This document shows positions 47,348 to 55,864 of a stretch of 64,000 nucleotides of DNA, in pieces. The translations under genes were made by a program, and so were the position numbers. Source of the stretch: Pseudomonas sp. Leaf58. GTDB taxonomy: Bacteria > Pseudomonadota > Gammaproteobacteria > Pseudomonadales > Pseudomonadaceae. The stretch covers positions 124,001 to 188,000 of the forward strand of contig NZ_CP032678.1 in NCBI RefSeq assembly GCF_003627215.1. Direction: 5' to 3'. The first letter of the stretch is position 1. Each line of letters opens with the position of its first letter. Below the pieces are notes generated by a model. It saw nothing but the letters and a program-made list of their open reading frames with translations, did no database searches and was not told the DNA's origin.

Positions 47348-47462
47348 CGTGCACGCGAGCAGGTTCCCGCACTGCATGAACCCGCAGGCCTGTGTGGTGC
47401 CGAGAGGTTGATTGCCCAGATAGGGCGGCTCTGCCCATAATAGGGCAATGGAGGGCCTCATC

Positions 47463-49013
47463 ATGGCAACTAGGCAAGCAGCGATCATTTCAAACGATCA
47501 CCGACTCAGGGCTAAGAAGCCGTATGTGCTTCGCTTCTATCAGCATTTCAGCCGGGCAGGTGACGATCAAATCCTGAAGGATCAAACCTTTTGGACGGAG
47601 GTCATGTTTGCCAGTCGAGAGATGCTCGACAAGGCAATGGACAAGCCTGACAGCCTCATAGAGGGCTGTCGCCAGGAACTGATTGCCTACGCCGCCGACA
47701 TGCATCACCGGGGGTATGAGGTTCAGGATCTGGTGGTCAGTTTTGATGGCGTTCACGGGTTCGAGGTCGAAGCCCTGGATGCACGCCATGTCAGGATGGC
47801 TTTGCGCAAGCATGACAGCCTTGCGCTCGATCGAAAGGCTGGCAAGGTCGAGCAGCACTTGAAAAAGGCCTGGAAGGTCAGCCAGGATGCGCAATTCGGA
47901 CAAGCCCTTGAGGTTTCGTTTGAGGCCTGCATGCAGAACCTTCGCCCGCGCACGGAGCACCTGAAAAATCTCCTGTGGCTGGATGAATCCAAAATCGTCA
48001 AGGAGTTCTTGCGTGTAGCCCCCATCTGGTCACAGCATGAGAAAGGCTACGGGCGCATTGAGGAGTTTTTCGGCGCGCTGCTCAAGGATGGGAAATTCGG
48101 TGCACATCGGCAATGCCTTGGCATCTGGGGCGAGCAGATTCATGCCAAGCCTGCGCGATTCTCGAAAAGCTATGACATCAATGAGCTGACGTTGAGTCCT
48201 GGGGAAATCATTCCCAATCCGCAAGTGACCGCCGCAGACAAGCCGTCTTTGCTCAACACCTACCTGGCGTTGGATCCTTGCGCATGCCTGGCAGAAGGCA
48301 GCAACCTGCTTTCCGATGCTTGGCGAGCATCGCTCCAGGACGAATCCCTGCGCAGCGCCACCGTGGTGGCACTCATGTCGGGGTACATGAGGTTTCAGAC
48401 CACTATTGCCAGGCGTAGTCGCGGCCAGGATGCGGAGAACGCAGCCCCCGGCCCCATGAAATCTGCCAAGGTGTTCTTCGACCTGGTGGCAGCATCAGCA
48501 GGGATGGATTTCAGCGCACTTCTGGATGAGATTCCGGATTTTGGCACCGAGCCCTCTGAGCCTGTTCGGCGCTACTATGCCAACGAAATTGCCCTTGCTG
48601 GATCATATGGCCGCCTTGGCCTGACGATTCCTAGGGCCATCTCAACGATCACGCCAGTCTGCTACTGCGAGGAGATGCTAAGCCTGGCGCTCAAGGCCCG
48701 GTTGCTTGCCACCCCTTCGCATATCGCCTATGCGACAACCAAGTACCCGAGAGACCAGGACGAGGCCTATTTTGGCAAAGTTATCACCAACCCGCACACG
48801 AGCCTTGCCCAGGTTGTGGGGGTGGTTGACCCTAACTACATGCACAAGTCGAACTTCAGGCAGTTGGAGCAGGTGGATTTTGGACAGGCGTACGTGGCGC
48901 AAATCCCAGACAAGACGCGTCAGGAACTGATTGCCAAGGGAATGATCCCCCTTTCGCTGCTGACCCATGAATCTGACATTGCGATGGTGCTTGAGGTGGA
49001 TTTGGGGCTCTAG
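47463..49013 (+). CDS. Hypothetical protein, 516 aa, ending DLGL
   Basis: GGAGG lies eight bases before ATG 47463. A large soluble protein of helices and charged loops (ALRKHDSLALDRKAGKVEQH, IVKEFLRVAPIWSQHEKGYG), with no recognised domain. Its C-terminus VLEVDLGL shares DLGL with the proteins at 32654, 53703 and 57437. It stands alone on the plus strand. Confidence 0.75.
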   Translation: MATRQAAIISNDHRLRAKKPYVLRFYQHFSRAGDDQILKDQTFWTEVMFASREMLDKAMDKPDSLIEGCRQELIAYAADMHHRGYEVQDLVVSFDGVHGFEVEALDARHVRMALRKHDSLALDRKAGKVEQHLKKAWKVSQDAQFGQALEVSFEACMQNLRPRTEHLKNLLWLDESKIVKEFLRVAPIWSQHEKGYGRIEEFFGALLKDGKFGAHRQCLGIWGEQIHAKPARFSKSYDINELTLSPGEIIPNPQVTAADKPSLLNTYLALDPCACLAEGSNLLSDAWRASLQDESLRSATVVALMSGYMRFQTTIARRSRGQDAENAAPGPMKSAKVFFDLVAASAGMDFSALLDEIPDFGTEPSEPVRRYYANEIALAGSYGRLGLTIPRAISTITPVCYCEEMLSLALKARLLATPSHIAYATTKYPRDQDEAYFGKVITNPHTSLAQVVGVVDPNYMHKSNFRQLEQVDFGQAYVAQIPDKTRQELIAKGMIPLSLLTHESDIAMVLEVDLGL

Positions 49014-49133
49014 CGGGCGGGTGCTGGCTACCGGTGGTTTCTGTGGATTGATGAGTGGCTTGGCTTGCCAAGCACCTTCGATCATCATAGACTTTTGGTA
49101 CGATTTACCGATTTATTGAGTATCAGGTGTCGC

Positions 49134-49436
49134 ATGGACTCCCCCCGCAGCCCAAACACGGACAAACCATCGCTTATCTCCCTCATTCTCACGGATGCAG
49201 CGCTCGTGCTGTTTGCCTTCTGTGCAGCCTCTTTTGCCGCCTGGCAAATCGATGCCCGGCAGAATCCGCAAGAGAATGCGCCCCATAAAATCGGTTCAAA
49301 CCAGTCGAGTGATCAAAGAGTGTATTTGCAGCTTAAGGGCACTGAGCAAACCCTAGGGGTGCAATACCGAGCATTCAACGATGATCATGCATCGGCTGGA
49401 TCAGTATTGATCGTTCAATCAAAAGACAGTCAATAG
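49134..49436 (+). CDS. Single-pass membrane protein, 100 aa
   Basis: AGGTG five bases before ATG 49134. A polar N-terminus is followed by a membrane segment (LISLILTDAALVLFAFCAAS) and a periplasmic polar domain (RVYLQLKGTEQTLGVQYRAF). It lies 13 bases before the next gene, with which it probably forms an operon. Confidence 0.6.
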   Translation: MDSPRSPNTDKPSLISLILTDAALVLFAFCAASFAAWQIDARQNPQENAPHKIGSNQSSDQRVYLQLKGTEQTLGVQYRAFNDDHASAGSVLIVQSKDSQ

Positions 49437-49449
49437 GGGCTCATGCACG

Positions 49450-50031
49450 ATGCCGAAGACTCAAGCAAATTCCGTCAAATCGATTGTTTTCCTGCTTGTG
49501 CTCACCATTTTTCTCACGTTTTTCATGCTGGCGATCGCCAACGTTAGGGACAGGGATCGGATTGTGAAGCGTGAGGCCATGGAGGTGCTTAGCATTTATC
49601 AGAAAGACCCTCAGATCCACGACCCGAAGCCGATCGAGGCGTATCACAACAAGGGCTATGGGTATGCCACAGCCCTGCTGATCAAGCGGGCTGAGCAGAA
49701 GAGCGACTTCCAGGAGCGAGACCGCCTACTATCCGAGGCTGCTAGTCGCTTTACCAACATCGAGCTTGCTGGTCTGCTGATTGCGCATCGTGAGTCATTC
49801 GACCCACAAAAGCGTGCAGAACTGCTAATTGAAGCCGCGAAAATGCCGTCTGGGCCTGGCGTCGACCGGTTGTTGCAGCGCGCCACCACGATCCTCCCTG
49901 AGGATGTGCAGGCGGCAATGCTGATGTGCTCGAAGTTGTTATCAAGCCGTTACGACACAGGGTATGAGACGCTCGATAAAACTCGTTTCACCTGGGACTA
50001 CATCTGGCAGACGCGCTCCTGTCGAAGCTGA
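49450..50031 (+). CDS. Membrane-anchored hypothetical protein, 193 aa
   Basis: One N-terminal membrane segment (SIVFLLVLTIFLTFFMLAIA) is followed by a helical, Sel1-like or repeat-rich soluble domain (ATALLIKRAEQKSDFQERDR, AASRFTNIELAGLLIAHRES). AGGGG lies about 10 bases upstream. Unknown function; second gene of a two-gene unit with the 49134 gene, followed by a terminator. Confidence 0.65.
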   Translation: MPKTQANSVKSIVFLLVLTIFLTFFMLAIANVRDRDRIVKREAMEVLSIYQKDPQIHDPKPIEAYHNKGYGYATALLIKRAEQKSDFQERDRLLSEAASRFTNIELAGLLIAHRESFDPQKRAELLIEAAKMPSGPGVDRLLQRATTILPEDVQAAMLMCSKLLSSRYDTGYETLDKTRFTWDYIWQTRSCRS

Positions 50032-50048
50032 ATTATTTGGGACATGAA

Positions 50049-50075
50049 ATCCGCCCTTGAGGCGGATTTTTCGTT
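50049..50075 (+). terminator. Terminator after the 49450 gene
   Basis: AATCCGCC CTTGA GGCGGATT followed by TTTCG. Confidence 0.85.
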
Positions 50076-50219
50076 GGTAGACGGCAATTGCCAAATTGTC
50101 AATGATTTTTTCGTTGCTTTGCTCAATATATTGATTTATCGTTTTCTCAACTGGTTTGACAGGCGCGAAATCTGCGTTAGACAAACTGGTAAAAATAATA
50201 AAAAGTCCCAGGAGGACAC

Positions 50220-51566
50220 ATGATTGAGAAAGTGCGTGGTAAATTTGGTGTGCCTGCAAAACTGGGTCTTGCCGCATTTATCGCTTTATCGTCATATTGG
50301 GTAACTTTTCACGAAGTCCTCTATTACAACGAAGCAGGCTACCAAGCCCACATCCGCACCAAGTTCGGCACTGAGAAGGTTGCTGACACCCTCGGATACA
50401 CTACGAAGTGGTTTGGCAATGTAACGGCCTGGCCACGCCAGATGACGGCCCAATCCGTATCCGATCCAAACCTCTTGAAATCGGGTGGCGACATGGACGG
50501 TTTTGGCGCCTCGATGATCACCTCTTTCCCGGTGACGTTCCTTGGCGGTGTGACCGCTTCGGTTGACTCCAACGTGCGCATCATTCTGCCCACGGGTGAT
50601 CAGTTCCTGCAGATCGCCCGTGATTATCGCAACCCAGAAAACTTCATTAGTCAGGCATTGACTCCAGCGCTGAAAAATACCTTGCAGTCGACCGCGCAGA
50701 TGATGACGGCTGATGACTACTACTCGGGTGCCCGCTCGGAATTCGCTGCGAATTTCCGCGACCAGATTTCCGATGGCATCTACCTGGTCAAGCGCACCGA
50801 GGTGCACACCCCGAACAACACCCCGAAAAAGACTGCAATCCTGCAGCTGGGTACCGATCAGGGTGAGTTCGGCGACAACACCACCACCCGCTTTGTGACT
50901 GAGAAGGTGCTGGGCAAGAATGGCCTGCCAGTTCGCCTGGAGCAGCAGTTCCGCAAGCTGGGTGTCCAGGTGGCCGAAGCCAACATCCTGAACCTGACGC
51001 CGAATGCCAACTTCATGGAGCGTATGAAGCGTCTCCAGCAGTCCCAGGCTGACCGCATGCTGGCGCGCCAGGATCGTGCCAAAGAAGAAGAGCAAAAGAC
51101 CCTGGTAACTGCACGCGGTGAGCGTGAGGTGGAGGAGAACCGTCAGAACTCACTCAAGGCGCAGGTGCAGCAGACCACCGAGGCAGAGACCGCTCGCCAG
51201 CTGACCATCATCAATGCGCAGCGTGAGAAAGAGCGCGCTGAGATTGAAAAGCAGACTGCCGAGGTGACTTACGCCAAAGCCCAGGTCGAAGCCAAAACCA
51301 TCAAGGAGCTGGCAGACGCCCACGCCTATGAAAAGAAGGCGGCCATTCTGGCGGACGGTGCGCTGGCGCAGAAGCTGGAAGCCTTCGTGCAGGTTAACAA
51401 GAGCTGGGCTGATGCAGCATCGCGGGCTCAGGTGCCGGGTATCATGATGGGCGGTGGCGCTTCTGGGAATGCTGGTGCTCGCCAAGGCGAGTTCAACGAC
51501 TACCTGAACATCCTGGCCACCAAGGCAGCGAAGGATCTTCAGTTGGACATGTCGGTTAAGCAGTAA
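50220..51566 (+). CDS. SPFH/band-7 (prohibitin-like) membrane protein, copy 1
   Basis: AGGAGG lies before ATG 50220. One N-terminal membrane segment (KLGLAAFIALSSYWVTF) anchors an SPFH-type domain (about 30-260: FPVTFLGGVTASVDSNVRI, FRKLGVQVAEANILNLTP) and a long Glu/Lys/Gln-rich coiled coil (about 270-390) typical of prohibitin/stomatin families, ending in a Gly-rich stretch (MMGGGASGNAGARQGEF). SPFH proteins form large membrane cages that control proteases or membrane microdomains. A second SPFH protein is at 58692. Confidence 0.8.
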   Translation: MIEKVRGKFGVPAKLGLAAFIALSSYWVTFHEVLYYNEAGYQAHIRTKFGTEKVADTLGYTTKWFGNVTAWPRQMTAQSVSDPNLLKSGGDMDGFGASMITSFPVTFLGGVTASVDSNVRIILPTGDQFLQIARDYRNPENFISQALTPALKNTLQSTAQMMTADDYYSGARSEFAANFRDQISDGIYLVKRTEVHTPNNTPKKTAILQLGTDQGEFGDNTTTRFVTEKVLGKNGLPVRLEQQFRKLGVQVAEANILNLTPNANFMERMKRLQQSQADRMLARQDRAKEEEQKTLVTARGEREVEENRQNSLKAQVQQTTEAETARQLTIINAQREKERAEIEKQTAEVTYAKAQVEAKTIKELADAHAYEKKAAILADGALAQKLEAFVQVNKSWADAASRAQVPGIMMGGGASGNAGARQGEFNDYLNILATKAAKDLQLDMSVKQ

Positions 51567-51581
51567 CGCGTGTGTTCATGA

Positions 51582-51611
51582 AAGCCTGCTGACTTCAGCG
51601 GGCTTTTTTGT
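51582..51611 (+). terminator. Terminator after the SPFH gene
   Basis: AAGCCTGCT GACTTC AGCGGGCTT followed by TTTT. Confidence 0.8.
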
Positions 51612-51709
51612 GGTTGGCTTTCACAATATAGGATTAAAGGGTTATCATGAGCGTCTATCAACCCACTCGGGCGGATGTATGCTGATGCCGCCAAGATGTC
51701 GAGAGAAAT

Positions 51710-51901
51710 ATGGCCAATACTGCGCTGCGCAACGCTTTCCCTGCGAGCACTGAAGATCAACAGGCTCCCATCATCAACAACGTGCAACAGGGAGGTAATC
51801 CCTTGTGCAGCCAGGAGTCAGAGGTTCATTCAGGCCTGGGGATCGCGCTTGATCACACCAAAGCCCTGCGTGTTTCCAGGCAGCTTAAGCGTAGGCGGTA
51901 A
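51710..51901 (+). CDS. Small hypothetical protein, 63 aa
   Basis: ATG 51710 follows GAGAGAAAT. Sequence MANTALRNAFPASTEDQQAP then IINNVQQGGNPLCSQESEVH, ending with a basic RQLKRRR tail. It looks more protein-like than the overlapping frame from 51675. Soluble, unknown function. Confidence 0.5.
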   Translation: MANTALRNAFPASTEDQQAPIINNVQQGGNPLCSQESEVHSGLGIALDHTKALRVSRQLKRRR

Positions 51902-51988
51902 TAAAGGCGTTCCATTAATTTCTGAAAAATGATTTTAGAAAAAATTGATGCCGCGTTGGCGTTACTGATTCTTCATGGGGTGACATTG

Positions 51989-52621
51989 ATGAGCTTTCTG
52001 AAATCAGCGATTGGGTCAGCATTCAAGATATTGATCGCATCTGCGATAGTGTTGATTCTGTCTATTATTGGTGCACGGCTTGCACTCAGCTACATGATTC
52101 ATGAGACCAAGCAGCGCTGGAACGATGCAGCTGCATTTACTCAGCTGTATGGAAAGAAAGCGGGGGATCCTGCACTGGATGCCCTGATGGCCAGGCACCT
52201 GACCGGTGACACGGCGGCCACCCAGACGCTGATGAATAAGGCGTTGGCCGAAGGCCGTATGACCCAGCGCATGACCTTGTTTTGGGAAGCTGTCGAGCGC
52301 GCCCCCGATCCACAGCTGTATGATTTGCTGGCAAAACACCAAAAGTGGTTCCACGAGCCTGATCCGCTCGCGCTGATGGAGCCGTCTGCAAAGAAGGCCT
52401 TTTTGAAGACCCTGGGCGTCGTGAAGGCAGCGGCCCTTCCGACCATTGCGCCGGCTGTCCGCACCTCGCTGCGCGTGTGCTATGACCGGTTTGAAGCCAG
52501 ATACGAAGGCACGTTCGGCGGCCCTCTGCGCGCCTATGACGCCTACAGATCCAAGCGCAGCTGTGAAATCTCGCTACATGCTGCGCCACAACCTAAGTCA
52601 GTGATTGAAGGAAAGGAGTAA
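51989..52621 (+). CDS. Membrane-anchored hypothetical protein, 210 aa
   Basis: GGGGTG lies six bases before ATG 51989. One membrane segment (FKILIASAIVLILSIIGARL) is followed by a helical domain (DPALDALMARHLTGDTAATQ, QRMTLFWEAVERAPDPQLYD). The layout (short cytoplasmic start, anchor, helical domain) is like the 49450 product, and the two may be distant paralogues. The next gene follows 4 bases later. Confidence 0.65.
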   Translation: MSFLKSAIGSAFKILIASAIVLILSIIGARLALSYMIHETKQRWNDAAAFTQLYGKKAGDPALDALMARHLTGDTAATQTLMNKALAEGRMTQRMTLFWEAVERAPDPQLYDLLAKHQKWFHEPDPLALMEPSAKKAFLKTLGVVKAAALPTIAPAVRTSLRVCYDRFEARYEGTFGGPLRAYDAYRSKRSCEISLHAAPQPKSVIEGKE

Positions 52622-52625
52622 CCAG

Positions 52626-52901
52626 ATGACCGATATCGACGAAGTGGCAAAGCTGTCAGCCGATGGCCTGCGAGCGCTCGAACGCACACTACTTGAGATG
52701 CGGCTTTTGGCCTCTATGACGAATTGGAGTGATCAGCGTCGAGTGCTCATCTACCAACTGGCCGACGCCATGCACAACGTGCCCAAGGCGATTAATGACA
52801 TTGGCTCGGACGAAGGGCATGAGCAGTGGGCCATCGAAGAGCTGAAGCAAATCCCTGAGCGCTTGGGGTCATTGTTGGCCAAGGCTCCCGATCTGCTCTA
52901 G
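52626..52901 (+). CDS. Small helical protein, 91 aa
   Basis: GGAG lies seven bases before ATG 52626. Helical, charged (LSADGLRALERTLLEMRLLA, QWAIEELKQIPERLGSLLAK). Unknown function; cotranscribed with the membrane protein before it. Confidence 0.65.
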   Translation: MTDIDEVAKLSADGLRALERTLLEMRLLASMTNWSDQRRVLIYQLADAMHNVPKAINDIGSDEGHEQWAIEELKQIPERLGSLLAKAPDLL

Positions 52902-52916
52902 CGGGCAGCAGGTAGC

Positions 52917-53276
52917 TCAGTCGATGATGAGCGGCTTGATGTCATCCCAATCATCCGGGGAGGCATCGCCAAAATGGAACGCCATACGCATCCCCACCGT
53001 AGGGGCGCCGCGCTTCATCAGGAGCGCCGACGCACCTGCGCACATGCGCTCCTCCCCAGAAGGGGCGTAAGTGTAATCACCGTCTTCAGTCTCCAGCTCT
53101 TCGCCAGTTGCCGTCTTGTGGCAAGGGAAGGGGTGGTGATCGTTGCTCAATAGGTCTTCAATGATGCCCTGTAGACGACCGTCGCGCAGTTCGATAGCGC
53201 CTTTGAGGAGAAACGGACAGTTGGCACAAGGCTTCTTGAGCTTGAAGTAGTCCCTGATTGACTGTACCTGTTTCAT
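52917..53276 (-). CDS. Four-cysteine protein, possible metal binder, 119 aa
   Basis: The motif set KKPCANCPFLL (C17, C20), HPFPCHKT and ERMCAGAS resembles DUF6283-type small proteins, where Cys residues probably ligate iron or zinc. CAGGA lies eight bases before ATG 53276. It is second in an operon with the 53608 gene (five bases apart) under an operator-bearing promoter. Confidence 0.7.
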   Translation of the reverse strand: MKQVQSIRDYFKLKKPCANCPFLLKGAIELRDGRLQGIIEDLLSNDHHPFPCHKTATGEELETEDGDYTYAPSGEERMCAGASALLMKRGAPTVGMRMAFHFGDASPDDWDDIKPLIID

Positions 53277-53281
53277 GTCTT

Positions 53282-53608
53282 CTATTCCTGAAAGTAGCCG
53301 CGTTCTCGAATGCTCTGGCGCAGTTTGTCATAAAACGCGGTGGCTTGCTCGTCACTGTCACCATTGGCGGGCCACTGGGCGGTCGAATCGTCGGTCAGCA
53401 CCTGGGCAAAGCTGGTCAGCAAGTCTTCCCGTTCCAGGGTGTCGATGGCCCCAGATGCGCACGACTCGATGTGCTTGATGGTGGTGCGCAGTTTGCGTTG
53501 GGTGAGATTGGCCCGACATTCCAGCCAGAGAATTTGCGCCTGATCTTCTTCCAGTTCCACGCGCATGGCCCGTTTAGCCAGCTTCCGTACCGCATTTACG
53601 CCTGACAT
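53282..53608 (-). CDS. Hypothetical protein, 108 aa
   Basis: GGAG lies five bases before ATG 53608. Basic N-terminus (MSGVNAVRKLAKRAMRVELE) and long helices (QAQILWLECRANLTQRKLRT). No family recognised. First gene of the operon whose promoter has a perfect palindrome between -35 and -10. Confidence 0.65.
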   Translation of the reverse strand: MSGVNAVRKLAKRAMRVELEEDQAQILWLECRANLTQRKLRTTIKHIESCASGAIDTLEREDLLTSFAQVLTDDSTAQWPANGDSDEQATAFYDKLRQSIRERGYFQE

Positions 53609-53665
53609 AAAAACTCCGTGAGTCAAGGTGAGCATTAGCCTAACCATGGCAAAGCATGAGTCAGA

Positions 53666-53694
53666 CTATAATTACCATTATGGTAATTTGTCAA
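53666..53694 (-). promoter_or_regulatory. Promoter with a palindromic operator in its spacer
   Basis: Minus strand TTGACA and TTATAG with 17-base spacing. ATTACCATTATGGTAAT (53671-53687), a perfect 8+1+8 palindrome, occupies the spacer. A repressor bound there would block RNA polymerase. It serves the 53608-52917 operon. Confidence 0.75.
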
Positions 53695-53702
53695 TGCCAC
53701 CA

Positions 53703-54944
53703 CTAGAGCCCCAGATCGATCTCAAGGCATTCTGCTATCAATTTTGGATGGTGCGCGACACATTTTGGCAAGTAAGGGGTTTGTAGGAGGTCTGTGCGCA
53801 CCCAAGCTTTGTGGCCTTCACGCTCCAGGAGATGATTGCAGACAGCAGTGATTTTTTTTAAAGTGCACGCATGGATGCCTTGTGGGTCAGCTTTTGTATG
53901 CTTGAGAGACCCCTCTACGGCATGAATAATTTCGTTTGTCCGCCAACTGGCGGTGTCATCGACATTCAAGGCACTGATAATTTGATCTGCGGACACCACA
54001 GGGCTTTCCATCACCGCGCATAACGCTCTACCCCATGCCCGACCGGCGTACGCGTTGCGCTTATCGCTGGTGGCTTTGGTTCGGATGTATTCGATCAAAT
54101 CCTCATCTTTGGCAGGGTAGTTGGCAAGTCCAAGGGCCCGGACACGAACGAAGAACCGTGGGTCATCATGTTCATTGGCATGGTGCTGCACAAGTGTCCG
54201 CACACTCTGCTCCGGGAGCCCTTCCGCAAACGCCTCAATGGTTTCCAAGGGTAAGGAATGCTCTTTGCTATAACTGGTGAGTTTTCTGTGAATGGCTGCC
54301 AGCAGTTCGTGGTGCTCACGCAACAGATCTAGTACCGGTCGAGGCAATTCACGACTGAATGCCTTGGGCGGCCTATGGTATTCGCCATCTATATAGATGT
54401 TTTCTGGCTTCATGTATTCCCTCAGAAGCCAGATGATCGAGCGCTTTTCACACATGTTAACTATCTCATGGCGATCCCCGTGCGACAGCAAAGCTTTAAG
54501 CGCAATGGCAAAGGCCTTTGGGAAGCCGTGAGCGCAGAAGTGGTCGGCGAGCACTACGAAACGGGACGGCACCATGACATTTTTCTTTAGATGCTGAGTG
54601 AGTAGTTCCGAGTGGATTTCATCGGTGCTTTTTTTCGAATACATTTCGGATTGGGCAGGGGGCATGTGTTCGATAATTTCACTGAAAACCTCTGGCGGAA
54701 TAACGCCAGAAAGCCTGCGCGCAATGAGTTGATCGAACTGAATGGCGCGATACATGTCCTCTGAGAGCTTCGTGGACACGTTGAGGTGGCCATGCTCTAA
54801 CGCCTGGATCATGCAATCCCTGTACATAAAAAACGCGTCCCGCACCTCGGCTGGGTTGTTGTTGTCTATTGCCGATTTGATTGCGGTGATTACGGTGCCG
54901 CTGTAATGATGGCAGTCATTGAGGTTCATCAGTGGGCGTCTCAT
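53703..54944 (-). CDS. Helical hypothetical protein, 413 aa, ending DLGL
   Basis: Start uncertain between 54944 and 54929; neither has a good ribosome site. The N-terminal 100 residues (AIDNNNPAEVRDAFFMYRDC, STKLSEDMYRAIQFDQLIAR, then MPP) align with the 57437 product (ALKKNDFEMAQRARSQFSKA, SSLTSTMWHAFKIEQVIQDF, FPP), so the two are paralogues. Helical repeat-like architecture; no catalytic motif. C-terminus ECLEIDLGL. Function unknown. Confidence 0.72.
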   Translation of the reverse strand: MRRPLMNLNDCHHYSGTVITAIKSAIDNNNPAEVRDAFFMYRDCMIQALEHGHLNVSTKLSEDMYRAIQFDQLIARRLSGVIPPEVFSEIIEHMPPAQSEMYSKKSTDEIHSELLTQHLKKNVMVPSRFVVLADHFCAHGFPKAFAIALKALLSHGDRHEIVNMCEKRSIIWLLREYMKPENIYIDGEYHRPPKAFSRELPRPVLDLLREHHELLAAIHRKLTSYSKEHSLPLETIEAFAEGLPEQSVRTLVQHHANEHDDPRFFVRVRALGLANYPAKDEDLIEYIRTKATSDKRNAYAGRAWGRALCAVMESPVVSADQIISALNVDDTASWRTNEIIHAVEGSLKHTKADPQGIHACTLKKITAVCNHLLEREGHKAWVRTDLLQTPYLPKCVAHHPKLIAECLEIDLGL

Positions 54945-55031
54945 TCAGGGTGTCCGGGATAGGTGCATTATAGGCACAGTGATACCCACATTGCCCAGCA
55001 CCCAGCCGACCAAGAAAGAGGGATAAGAATA

Positions 55032-55060
55032 TTGTATTAACATTGGGTTATAGCTAAAAT
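55032..55060 (+). promoter_or_regulatory. Possible promoter of the prepilin peptidase gene
   Basis: TTGTAT and TAAAAT with 17-base spacing, 32 bases before ATG 55093. Confidence 0.4.
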
Positions 55061-55092
55061 GACATTCTGTTTTCTAGCTTTTTGGATAGCGT

Positions 55093-55821
55093 ATGTCGTC
55101 GTTACTGGATGCCGCATGCATGCTTTTGGCAGGGGCATTGGCAGGTGGTGTTTTGAATGTAGTGGCTTGTATCCTTCCTCGGCGTATCAAGGAAAGTGCG
55201 CTCACTGAAGCCATGGTGGTGCTGCACCTATCGGCGAACCAAGATGATGTGAACCGCGAACCTTGTGTTTCCATCTGGCGAGCGTTTCGGGGAAACCCCT
55301 TTACGATTGCGATCTGCGCCAGTATAGCTTTTGGCATATGTCTGTCGCAGGGACTTAGTCTCTGGAGCGTGGCCTGCATTATATTTGGTTGGGTGGCAGT
55401 GCTGGTTTCTAAAATTGACCACAAGCATGGCTTAATTCCCGATGAAATTACACTCCCGCTGATTTGGGTCGGCCTGATGCTTGGTTATTTTGAGGTGATC
55501 ACTGATATAGAATCCGCCCTATGGGGTGCGATAGCGGGTTACCTTTCATTATGGATTCTCTATAAGGCGCATCTCAAAATCACGGGAGTGGAAGGGATGG
55601 GTCATGGCGATTTCAAACTTTTGGCGTTGATGGGTAGTTGGGGTGGGTGGCAGATTTTACCACTGACTATTTTTTATGCAAGCCTACTTCTCTTTGCAGC
55701 AATGCTCCTGTATTTGAGCACCATTAGTCCAAAAGACTTCGATGCACGCGGAGGAGTCGCATTGGGGCCTTACTTGGCAATTGGAGGGTGGGTTTCTCTT
55801 CTTCAAGGTGGTGGAATCTAA
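55093..55821 (+). CDS. Prepilin peptidase (A24 family)
   Basis: A 242-residue multipass protein with the two aspartates of type IV prepilin peptidases: D109 in SKIDHKHGLIPDEITLP and D173 in GMGHGDFKLLALMGSW. Membrane helices surround both. The cytoplasmic Cys-rich methylase domain of PilD is missing, as in shorter plasmid or TadV-like peptidases, so it may cut the leader without methylating. It lies 43 bases before the second pilin-adhesin gene and should process both pilins here. Confidence 0.85.
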   Translation: MSSLLDAACMLLAGALAGGVLNVVACILPRRIKESALTEAMVVLHLSANQDDVNREPCVSIWRAFRGNPFTIAICASIAFGICLSQGLSLWSVACIIFGWVAVLVSKIDHKHGLIPDEITLPLIWVGLMLGYFEVITDIESALWGAIAGYLSLWILYKAHLKITGVEGMGHGDFKLLALMGSWGGWQILPLTIFYASLLLFAAMLLYLSTISPKDFDARGGVALGPYLAIGGWVSLLQGGGI

Positions 55822-55864
55822 GAGCCTTGTTCAAAATGTGTATTAATAAATATGGAATTAATTA

